NCBI GenBank assembly: GCA_003696125.1
Contig: RFHZ01000559.1
Location: forward strand, 1 to 5,720
Source: Nitrospinota bacterium
GTDB taxonomy: Bacteria > Tectomicrobia > Entotheonellia > J063
DNA: 5,720 bases
Reading direction: 5' to 3'
A program made the translations under genes and the position numbers. Below the pieces are notes generated by a model. That model worked only from the letters and a program-made list of their open reading frames with translations, did not search any database and had not been told where the DNA came from. Below are positions 1 through 5,289 of the stretch, piece by piece. The first letter of the stretch is position 1. Every line of letters begins with the position of its first letter.

Positions 1-1
1 G

Positions 2-565
2 CGTCCGGCCTCGCTGGCCGTAGACCGCTGGCTGTTGAAGCTGGCTTTGGAGCAGATAACGGCGGAAGTCAAACGCCTGAAGGCCAGCCGGGGGGATGCC
101 CTCTCCCTGGAAGGTCCTCCCCCGCAAGACGGGGAAGGAGTAGGGGATGAGATCTACGAGTTTTATCAGCCGGATGAAAAGCTCCGGTTAGAGGATATCC
201 TGCCGGCACCAGAGGTGCCGACCCCGGAGCAGGTGGCGGAGAATCGAGAGTTACAACGCTATATCAATCAGACCCTGGCCCAGCTCCCACGGGTGTGGCG
301 TATTGTGTTTATGCTGCACCATGTGGAGGATTTCTCCATCCCTGACATTGCCCTTGTCACCGGACTGGATCCGGTGACGGTGGAGCGGTACCTCGAGTAC
401 GCACGTGCCTTCTTGCAGCAGAAGATGCGGGAGGTGCTTTCCGAAGAGGCCGTGGGTAGCGGAGAAACGACCCACCGCTTCTTTGCCACCGCTGTTGAGG
501 TCGAGGTTCCAGAATCGCTTCGGACCAGGGTGCAAACCCAAATTCTGGAGAGCCAGGCTTCGTGA
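2..565 (+). CDS. Sigma-70 region 4-like HTH protein, 5' partial (possible RaiA/HPF-sigma fusion)
   Basis: The frame is open to the window edge, so the N-terminus is missing; 187 residues are visible. A TTG at 35 could serve as a start, but coding-like sequence (DRWLLK) continues upstream of it and no SD precedes it, so I treat the gene as cut by the window. Visible residues about 95-138 (LPRVWRIVFMLHHVEDFSI, then a helix-turn-helix around DIALVTGLDPVTVERYL) match the layout of sigma-70 region 4 in ECF-type factors, which contacts the -35 element. Before it is an acidic linker (EFYQPDEKLRLEDILP), and before that an amphipathic helix (DRWLLKLALEQITAEVKRLK) resembling the last helix of RaiA/HPF ribosome-hibernation proteins. 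No region 2 is visible, and there is little room for one between that helix and region 4. Inference: a RaiA/HPF-sigma4 fusion or regulator rather than a classical sigma factor. A 36-residue tail follows the HTH. The stop is 18 bp before the next gene, so they are probably co-transcribed. The HTH call is good; the overall function is uncertain. Confidence 0.72.
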   Translation, partial: RPASLAVDRWLLKLALEQITAEVKRLKASRGDALSLEGPPPQDGEGVGDEIYEFYQPDEKLRLEDILPAPEVPTPEQVAENRELQRYINQTLAQLPRVWRIVFMLHHVEDFSIPDIALVTGLDPVTVERYLEYARAFLQQKMREVLSEEAVGSGETTHRFFATAVEVEVPESLRTRVQTQILESQAS

Positions 566-583
566 AACAGGAAGGGAGAAGGG

Positions 584-1726
584 ATGGGTATGATTACCAG
601 GGAAGATCTGGAAAGACTGCATGCCTATGAGGTCAAACCGGATAGCCCGGTCTTGAGCCTCTATCTTACCGTGGATCGCTCCCAGATGCGCAACGCTCGC
701 CATCAGATGGAGACGATCCTCAAGCAGTTGCTCCGATCGATCGAGGGGGAACTCGAGGAGAGGGAGAAGGAGGCTTTTCGTGAAGATGCCGGGCGGGTAG
801 AGGCATTTTTGAGCGAATACGAGCCACAGGCGCCAAGCCTGGTCATCTTCTGTGATGCCTCTGAGGATTTCTTCTGGGCTCGGGCGCTCTCTATTCCCCT
901 TCGCAACCTCGCCCGCTGGGATACTCTGGTGTACCTGCGTCCCCTGCTGGAAGCGCTGGATGAGTACGAGCGCTTTGGGGTGGTCCTGACCGATAAGACC
1001 CGGTCCCGGCTCTTTACCGTCTTTCTCGGAGAGATCCGGGAAGAGCGAGAGGCCTTTGCGCCGGCCCGTGTCCGGCATATCAAGACCACTGGGACCGATC
1101 ATATCTGGTCGCAGAAGCGCATTCAACGCCAGTCTGAAACGCATGCGCTCTGGCATCTGAAGCAGGTTGCCGGGGAGTTGGATCGCCTGACCAACCGCTA
1201 TGCCTTTGATCGCCTGATTCTGGCCGGACCGGTCGAGGCCACGAGCGAGCTGTACCGCCTGCTTCCCAAGCGACTCCGTTCCCGCGTGGCCGGTACCCTC
1301 TCCTTACCGGTGGAGGCCACACCGCAAGAGGTACTGGCAGAAGCATTGAAAGTCGAACAGGCGGTGGAGCGCTCTGCTGAGATCACGCTGGTAGAGGAAC
1401 TCCTTACCGCAGCGGCCAAACAGGATCGGGCCACGCAGGGGGTGGTACCGACCCTGCAGGCCCTCCAGGAAGGCCGGATCTGGCAGTTGGTCTATGCACA
1501 CGACCTGGCACTGCGCGGAGCGGTGTGCACCCATTGCACCGCCCTTCTCCCGCAGGGAGAAGAGGCGTGCCCTTACTGTGGACAGCAACTGGAGGTGGTG
1601 GAGGATCTCGTCGAGCGGATGGTTGCCCGTGTGCTCGAGCAGGGAGGAAGAGTCGAGGAAGTGCACGGCATCGCCGCCCAGAATCTGCAGAAAGCCGGTG
1701 GTATAGGAGCATTTCTGCGCTTTTAA
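584..1726 (+). CDS. baeRF (bacterial eRF1-like) family protein with C-terminal zinc ribbon
   Basis: A 380-aa soluble protein. It opens with LERLHAYEVKPDSPVLSLYL, the typical N-terminal strand pattern of bacterial archaeo-eukaryotic release factor (baeRF) homologues, probably family 10. The middle part (about residues 130-240) has the eRF1 domain-2-like pattern: FGVVLTDKTRSRLFTVFLGE, then RYAFDRLILAGPVEATSELY and LLPKRLRSRVAG. The C-terminal domain carries Cys315, Cys318, Cys329 and Cys332 (CTHC...CPYC), a zinc ribbon, and ends GGIGAFLRF, as eRF1 domain-3-type proteins do. No GGQ tripeptide is present, so stop-codon-type peptidyl-tRNA hydrolysis is not supported. Family knowledge suggests a ribosome-associated or rescue-like role; the exact activity is unknown. 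The start at 584 has AAGGGAG at 572-578 with a 5-nt gap; ATG at 590 (gap 11) is an alternative. It lies between the sigma-like gene and two sHsp genes, suggesting stress-linked expression. Confidence 0.8.
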   Translation: MGMITREDLERLHAYEVKPDSPVLSLYLTVDRSQMRNARHQMETILKQLLRSIEGELEEREKEAFREDAGRVEAFLSEYEPQAPSLVIFCDASEDFFWARALSIPLRNLARWDTLVYLRPLLEALDEYERFGVVLTDKTRSRLFTVFLGEIREEREAFAPARVRHIKTTGTDHIWSQKRIQRQSETHALWHLKQVAGELDRLTNRYAFDRLILAGPVEATSELYRLLPKRLRSRVAGTLSLPVEATPQEVLAEALKVEQAVERSAEITLVEELLTAAAKQDRATQGVVPTLQALQEGRIWQLVYAHDLALRGAVCTHCTALLPQGEEACPYCGQQLEVVEDLVERMVARVLEQGGRVEEVHGIAAQNLQKAGGIGAFLRF

Positions 1727-1757
1727 TCCCCAATGATGAGGAAAGGAGGGATGGTTC

Positions 1758-2213
1758 ATGCAGTGGGATCCGTTACGCCAGATGGAGGAACTCCGTCGAG
1801 AGATTGACCGCGCCTTTGAAGAGTTTGGGATGCGGACACAACCCTTTTCTCCGCTTGCGTTTTTGCCGGGAAGGGCGGCCCGACGATACCCGTTGATCAA
1901 TCTGTACGAGGACAGAGATGCGGTGTACGTCGAGGCGCTTGCCCCTGGGGTCGATCCTGCCTCTTTTGACCTGAGTGTTGTCCGTAACGTCTTGACCATT
2001 GCCGGAGAGAAGCGAGGCGTGCCGGAAGAGGTCAAACCCGAGGCTTTTCATCGCAATGAACGTGCAGCCGGAAAGTTTGTCCGGCATGTGCAGTTGCCTG
2101 TGGAGGTCGATGAAGGCCAGGTCAAGGCGGATTACAAAAACGGCATGCTGATCGTGACCCTGCCCAAGGCGGAACGGGCCAAACCGAAACAGATCACGGT
2201 GCATGTTGACTAA
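1758..2213 (+). CDS. hsp20: Hsp20/alpha-crystallin small heat-shock protein (first of pair)
   Basis: A 151-aa cytoplasmic ATP-independent holdase that would bind unfolding proteins and pass them to DnaK/ClpB-type machines. The N-terminal arm (residues 1-40, starting MQWDPLRQMEELRREIDRAF) is the class-typical amphipathic helix. The alpha-crystallin domain spans about residues 45-138: PLINLYEDRDAVYVEALAPGV, then LDLS-type strands and NVLTIAGEKR, the dimerisation-loop region around EAFHRNERAAGKFVRHVQLP, and the signature A-x-x-x-N-G-M-L at 124-131 followed by IVTLPK. A C-terminal I-x-V motif (ITV, 146-148) is present for oligomer docking. Length is normal for the family. AAAGGAGGG at 1742-1750 sets the ATG at 1758; an ATG at 1751 is out of frame. 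Only 31 bp separate it from the baeRF gene and 35 bp from the second sHsp, so the three are probably one transcript. No heat-shock promoter or CIRCE element is visible directly upstream. Confidence 0.95.
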   Translation: MQWDPLRQMEELRREIDRAFEEFGMRTQPFSPLAFLPGRAARRYPLINLYEDRDAVYVEALAPGVDPASFDLSVVRNVLTIAGEKRGVPEEVKPEAFHRNERAAGKFVRHVQLPVEVDEGQVKADYKNGMLIVTLPKAERAKPKQITVHVD

Positions 2214-2248
2214 AGCGTTGTGATGAACAGTAAAGGAGGGAAGGAATC

Positions 2249-2647
2249 ATGGCTGAGAAGACCGTTGCCACATCCCCAGGTCAGCAGAAACCGGCTGGGG
2301 CCGAGGAGACCCGAACGCAAGAGCGGCATGTTGCCCCTCCCGTCGATATCTACGAGACCGAGGAAGGACTGGTAGTGATGGCCGATCTGCCGGGTGTCTC
2401 CCGCGAGTCCCTGGACGTGCGGGTCGATAACAACATCCTCACCATTCGAGGAGTGCCCAAATCTGTTACTCCCGGGGATCTGGTGTACCGGGAGTTTGAA
2501 CTCGTCCCCTTTTTCCGCCAGTTTGAGCTGAGCGATAAGATCGATCAGGCCAGGATCACGGCAGAGTTCAAGCTGGGCGTGTTGACCCTGCGCCTCCCCA
2601 AAGCGGAAGAGGTCAAACCGCGCAAAATCGAAGTTACCGTCGGTTAG
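2249..2647 (+). CDS. hsp20: Hsp20/alpha-crystallin small heat-shock protein (second of pair)
   Basis: A 132-aa sHsp clearly diverged from its upstream neighbour, so not a recent duplicate. Residues 1-30 are a short polar, probably disordered arm rich in Gln, Thr, Ala and Glu, lacking the aromatic helical WDPLRQ arm of the first paralogue. The alpha-crystallin domain covers about residues 30-118: PPVDIYETEEGLVVMADLPGV, NNILTIRG, the loop/strand LVYREFELVPFFRQFELSD, and the signature A-E-F-K-L-G-V-L at 105-112 followed by TLRLPK. The Asn usually found before Gly in the signature is Leu here. The C-terminus has the I-E-V anchor (127-129). AAAGGAGGG at 2232-2240 precedes the ATG by 8 nt. It is the last gene before a strong terminator (2656-2692). 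Inference: the two sHsps may form hetero-oligomers or split roles, as tandem sHsp pairs do in other bacteria. Confidence 0.94.
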   Translation: MAEKTVATSPGQQKPAGAEETRTQERHVAPPVDIYETEEGLVVMADLPGVSRESLDVRVDNNILTIRGVPKSVTPGDLVYREFELVPFFRQFELSDKIDQARITAEFKLGVLTLRLPKAEEVKPRKIEVTVG

Positions 2648-2655
2648 CGCTTTTC

Positions 2656-2692
2656 AACCGGGTCAGAGTCTCACCGCTCTGACCCGGTTTTT
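2656..2692 (+). terminator. Rho-independent terminator after the sHsp pair
   Basis: A perfect 13-bp inverted repeat, AACCGGGTCAGAG (2656-2668) and CTCTGACCCGGTT (2677-2689), with an 8-nt loop (TCTCACCG) and a T-run TTTTT at 2688-2692. It begins 8 bp after the stop of the second sHsp gene. There is no T-run for the opposite direction, so it acts on + strand transcription. It should end, or attenuate, the transcript from the upstream operon before htrA. Confidence 0.92.
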
Positions 2693-2704
2693 GTCCAGAG
2701 AGAG

Positions 2705-2713
2705 AAAGGAGGG
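2705..2713 (+). promoter_or_regulatory. Shine-Dalgarno site that fixes the GTG start of htrA
   Basis: AAAGGAGGG, with AGGAGG at 2707-2712 and an 8-nt gap to GTG at 2721. No ATG in the frame sits at a suitable distance, and the GTG start gives a complete signal peptide, so GTG is the chosen start. The same 9-mer precedes the two sHsp genes and the 144-aa gene. Confidence 0.85.
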
Positions 2714-2720
2714 GATCTGA

Positions 2721-4169
2721 GTGAAAAGGAGCGTTTACAGGAAGTTTTGGGTGGTATGCATCGGGAGCTTCTTGCTGGCCGTGCTGCTCCTGGAGCCATG
2801 GGTACAGGCGGCAGGTCCTGAAGAAGAGATCGCGGTGCTGCAGAGACTTTCCCGGGCGTTTAGCCATGTGGCCAAACGCGCCATCCCTGCCGTGGTCTTT
2901 ATCCAGGTGGAGAAACTGGTCGCGGTAGGACGCCAGCCTTTTGAGTTCAACAACCCCTTTGACCTGTTCAGCGAAGAGTTCTTTGAGCGCTTCTTCCGTC
3001 GACGCTTCCCGGAGTGGCGGCGCCAGTACAAGCAGATGGGGCAGGGCTCGGGGTTCATCATCTCTCCTGATGGCTACATCCTGACCAACAACCATGTGGT
3101 GGGGGATGCGGATCGCATCACGGTCGGTCTGGCAGATGGCCGGAAGTTCCAGGCCCGGATCGTGGGGACCGATCCCAAATCGGATGTGGCGGTCATCAAG
3201 ATCGATGGGGAGAATCTCCCGGTGTTACCCCTGGGAGATTCGGATGCCCTGGAAGTAGGGGAATGGGTGATCGCCATCGGCAATCCCTTTGGCCTGAAGC
3301 ATACCATCACGGTGGGAGTGGTCAGTGCCAAGGGACGCAGCACGGTGGGGATCACCGACTATGAGGATTTTATCCAGACCGATGCCGCCATCAATCCTGG
3401 CAACTCTGGAGGTCCTCTCATCAACCTGCGGGGGGAGGCGGTCGGGATCAATACCGCCATCTTCTCCCGGAGTGGAGGGTACATGGGGATCGGTTTTGCC
3501 ATCCCGATCAACAGGGCCAAGGTGATCGAAAAGCAACTGATCCAGACGGGAAGGGTGGTGCGTGGCTATCTGGGGGTAAGCATCCAGGCCCTCACCCCTG
3601 AACTGGCCCGGTCCTTTGGCCTGGAAACGACCGAGGGGGTCCTCATTACCGAGGTCACCCGTGGGTCGCCGGCAGAAAAGGCCGGGCTGCGTCCGGGGGA
3701 TGTGATCCTGGCCTTTCATGGGAAGGCGGTTAAGGATGTGGGACAGTTCCGCAATCTGGTGGCCCTGACGCCTCCCGGGACCCGGGTCAAGATCCTGCTG
3801 GTGCGGAACCGGGTGCAGCGGGAAATTACCGTCACCATCGGCCAGCTCCCCGAAGAACCGGTAGGGGCCGGGCAGATAGAGCTGTTGAAACGCCTGGGCT
3901 TTGCCGTGCAAAACCTCACGCCAGAACTGGCCCAGCAGTTGGGCTATGCAGAAGGACAGGGGGTGCTGATCGCCCAGGTGGAACCGGGAGGGGTTGCCTA
4001 CATGGCGGGATTGCGTCCCGGCATGTTGATTCGCGAGGTGAACCGAAAACCGGTCAGCACGGTCGACGATTTTCTCGCTGCGCTGACCGAATCGCTCCAG
4101 TCCAAGACGGTCCTCTTGCTGGTGCAGGAAGGCCCGTATAGTCGATTTGTGGTGTTGCGGGTAGAATAA
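2721..4169 (+). CDS. htrA: HtrA/DegP-type periplasmic serine protease, two PDZ domains
   Basis: A 482-aa exported protease/chaperone that degrades or holds misfolded envelope proteins. Residues 1-31 form a signal peptide: basic start MKRSVYRK, hydrophobic core FWVVCIGSFLLAVLLL, cleavage likely after VQA near residue 30. The trypsin-like domain (about 40-275) has a full triad: His125 in TNNHVV, Asp155 in SDVAVIK, Ser229 in GNSGGP. The LA-loop segment (about 70-105) is short and aromatic (NPFDLFSEEFFERFF). PDZ1 is about 278-372 (RGYLGVSIQALTPELARSFG, then SPAEKAGLRPGDVIL); PDZ2 is about 390-480 (GFAVQNLTPELAQQLGY, then MAGLRPGMLIREVNRKPV). This is the DegP/DegQ/MucD layout, and length and motifs are intact, so it should be active. 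It starts 28 bp after the T-run of the terminator and ends 23 bp before the 144-aa gene. The promoter is unclear: read-through or a site inside the upstream gene. Confidence 0.97.
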   Translation: MKRSVYRKFWVVCIGSFLLAVLLLEPWVQAAGPEEEIAVLQRLSRAFSHVAKRAIPAVVFIQVEKLVAVGRQPFEFNNPFDLFSEEFFERFFRRRFPEWRRQYKQMGQGSGFIISPDGYILTNNHVVGDADRITVGLADGRKFQARIVGTDPKSDVAVIKIDGENLPVLPLGDSDALEVGEWVIAIGNPFGLKHTITVGVVSAKGRSTVGITDYEDFIQTDAAINPGNSGGPLINLRGEAVGINTAIFSRSGGYMGIGFAIPINRAKVIEKQLIQTGRVVRGYLGVSIQALTPELARSFGLETTEGVLITEVTRGSPAEKAGLRPGDVILAFHGKAVKDVGQFRNLVALTPPGTRVKILLVRNRVQREITVTIGQLPEEPVGAGQIELLKRLGFAVQNLTPELAQQLGYAEGQGVLIAQVEPGGVAYMAGLRPGMLIREVNRKPVSTVDDFLAALTESLQSKTVLLLVQEGPYSRFVVLRVE

Positions 4170-4192
4170 TCATAGCGAAAGGAGGGAGGTAT

Positions 4193-4627
4193 ATGTACGA
4201 ATACGAACCGGTAGTACGACGCGTGCGAGAAGAGGTCATCGTGGTGATGCAGCAGGGGGATGACCGGCGTGCCATTCGCCGTGCCGTCCGCATGCAGGTG
4301 CTGAATGCGCTCAACGAGATGGAGATTACGGCCATAGGGGTCCAGCAGATCGCACACCATGCCTTGCGTGGCGCCTTTGAGGCGGCAGAAAGGGCTCAGA
4401 GGCCGGTAGAGGTGGTCATCGAAGAGGCCTCAGAGGGGGTGCTGGAAGCGGTGAAAGAGAAGGGAGGGAAAGCCGCCCAGCACCTGAAAGAGGCGATCCA
4501 GGGAGGCATTGCGGCTCTGGAAGAGTACGGGGCTTCGCTCAAGGAAAAAGCCTCAGACGCAGCAGAAAAGAGTCGCCAGGCACTGCAATCCTTGATCGAT
4601 CGGCTCAAAGCCTCGTTGAGGGCATAA
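4193..4627 (+). CDS. Uncharacterised 144-aa alpha-helical Ala/Glu-rich protein
   Basis: I do not recognise this gene with confidence. It encodes 144 residues with no signal peptide, no membrane segment and no Cys. Residues 1-80 look helical and mixed-charge (VVRRVREEVIVVMQQGDD, RRAIRRAVRMQVLNALNEME, then HHALRGAFEAAERAQ). Residues 80-144 read as long amphipathic helices rich in Ala, Glu and Lys (EGVLEAVKEKGGKAAQHLK, GASLKEKASDAAEKSRQAL), resembling apolipoprotein-, LEA- or phasin-like helices. The layout loosely recalls DUF6781-type bacterial proteins, but this is a memory-based guess. AAAGGAGGG at 4178-4186 precedes the ATG by 6 nt, and a second GGAGG-like run (4184-4189) is adjacent, so translation should be strong. 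It follows htrA by 23 bp and sits 3 bp before marC. Context suggests a stress role (inference): a helical protectant, chaperone or membrane-surface protein. Codon pattern looks like its neighbours. Confidence 0.85.
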   Translation: MYEYEPVVRRVREEVIVVMQQGDDRRAIRRAVRMQVLNALNEMEITAIGVQQIAHHALRGAFEAAERAQRPVEVVIEEASEGVLEAVKEKGGKAAQHLKEAIQGGIAALEEYGASLKEKASDAAEKSRQALQSLIDRLKASLRA

Positions 4628-4630
4628 AGA

Positions 4631-5143
4631 ATGACCTTGCCGGGCTGGCACGATTTTCTGGCCACCTTTGTTCCCCTCTTTGTGGCCATGGATGTCATAG
4701 GAGTTCTTCCGCTTTACCTTGCCCTGACCGAAGGGCTTCCGGTGACCCGGAAACACCGGATCATCTGGCAGGCCCTGCTTACCGCGTCAGGGATCGGGAT
4801 CGGCTTTGTGCTGGTCGGGCAAGGTGTGTTTCGCTTACTGGGTGTAACCGTGGCCGATTTCCAGATCGGCGGTGGTTTGATCCTTTTGACCTTTGCCATG
4901 CTCGACCTTCTGCAATCAGAGAAAGCGCGACGCCGGCCGAGTCCCACCATGGGGGTGGTACCGATCGGAACACCCCTCATCGTGGGACCGGCCGTGCTCA
5001 CTACCCTGGTAATGCTCGTCGATCTCCATGGCTATGTCATTACCCTGATCAGCCTGCTTGCTAACCTTATCATCTCCTCCTCTCTGCTTCCCGCCCTGTG
5101 CTCCTCTAACCTCTCGAAAATTGCTTTGCCCTGCTCGCGATGA
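4631..5143 (+). CDS. marC: MarC/UPF0056-family membrane protein with shortened C-terminus
   Basis: A 170-aa inner-membrane protein of the MarC (UPF0056, NAAT) family; function is poorly defined and the early antibiotic-resistance link was withdrawn. Family marks: M-D-V-I-G at 20-24 followed by VLPLYLALTEG (the usual second Pro of D-P-x-G is Val here), FQIGGGLILLTFAMLDLL at 77-94, and P-I-G-T-P-L-I-V-G-P at 111-120. Predicted membrane segments are about 8-30, 46-68, 74-94, 113-131 and 136-155. Typical members have about 200-220 residues and a sixth segment; this one stops early with an atypical tail (SSSLLPALCSSNLSKIALPCSR minus its last residues is unlike the family). Start ATG 4631 follows the upstream stop by 3 bp, with GAGGG at 4618-4622 inside the previous gene, so translation is probably coupled. 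The C-terminus may be decayed, and the gene could be a recent pseudogene. Confidence 0.82.
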   Translation: MTLPGWHDFLATFVPLFVAMDVIGVLPLYLALTEGLPVTRKHRIIWQALLTASGIGIGFVLVGQGVFRLLGVTVADFQIGGGLILLTFAMLDLLQSEKARRRPSPTMGVVPIGTPLIVGPAVLTTLVMLVDLHGYVITLISLLANLIISSSLLPALCSSNLSKIALPCSR

Positions 5144-5149
5144 TACAAT
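5121..5149 (+). promoter_or_regulatory. Probable sigma-70-type promoter for the flavoprotein gene
   Basis: TTGCTT (5121-5126), a 17-nt spacer, then TACAAT (5144-5149), preceded by TGA so that TG-N-TACAAT forms an extended -10. The -10 matches the TATAAT consensus at 5 of 6 positions; the -35 matches at 3 of 6, which the extended -10 can offset. The predicted start of transcription is near 5156, leaving a leader of about 130 nt. The element overlaps the marC stop codon, which separates the downstream gene from the upstream operon. Confidence 0.6.
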
Positions 5150-5289
5150 AAGTGGTTGCTGGAGGGCACGGCACGATACGCCAGCGGCAAAGCGAGTGCT
5201 GAGGGAGATCGCCTGCCCGCCATGCTACGGACGAGTGATCCATCTCCTTGGGCACCCCAGAAAAACCGGAAGACCTGGAGGATAGAGGC
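5150..5289 (+). other. Untranslated leader with no recognised gene
   Basis: This 140-bp stretch lies between the probable promoter and the ATG at 5290. The short frames in it do not look like real proteins. I see only weak possible stems, such as TGGG-CAC-CCCA near 5247-5259 and GCTTTGCC (5123-5130) against GGCAAAGC (5186-5193). No riboswitch signature was recognised. It ends with the GGAGG SD site (5277-5281) of the next gene. Confidence 0.5.

Noticed and set aside
356-378. Perfect 8-bp inverted repeat GTCACCGG / CCGGTGAC with a 7-nt loop
   Set aside because: It lies inside the HTH coding region with no T-run and no nearby promoter; most likely a coding coincidence.
251-1156. Long minus-strand open frame (301 codons) across the sigma-like and baeRF genes
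   Set aside because: It lies antisense to two well-supported genes, has low-complexity composition and no SD or recognisable domain; it is a by-product of the GC-rich codon pattern.
1304-2035. Minus-strand open frame (243 codons) over the baeRF end and first sHsp
   Set aside because: Antisense shadow of two clear genes, with no family motifs.
3225-3911. Minus-strand open frame (228 codons) inside htrA
   Set aside because: Composition is Gly/Pro/His/Asp-rich and mirrors htrA codons; no supporting start signals.
5194-5202. GAGTGCTGA resembling the right half of a CIRCE (HrcA) operator
   Set aside because: The left half TTAGCACTC is absent at the required 9-nt spacing.
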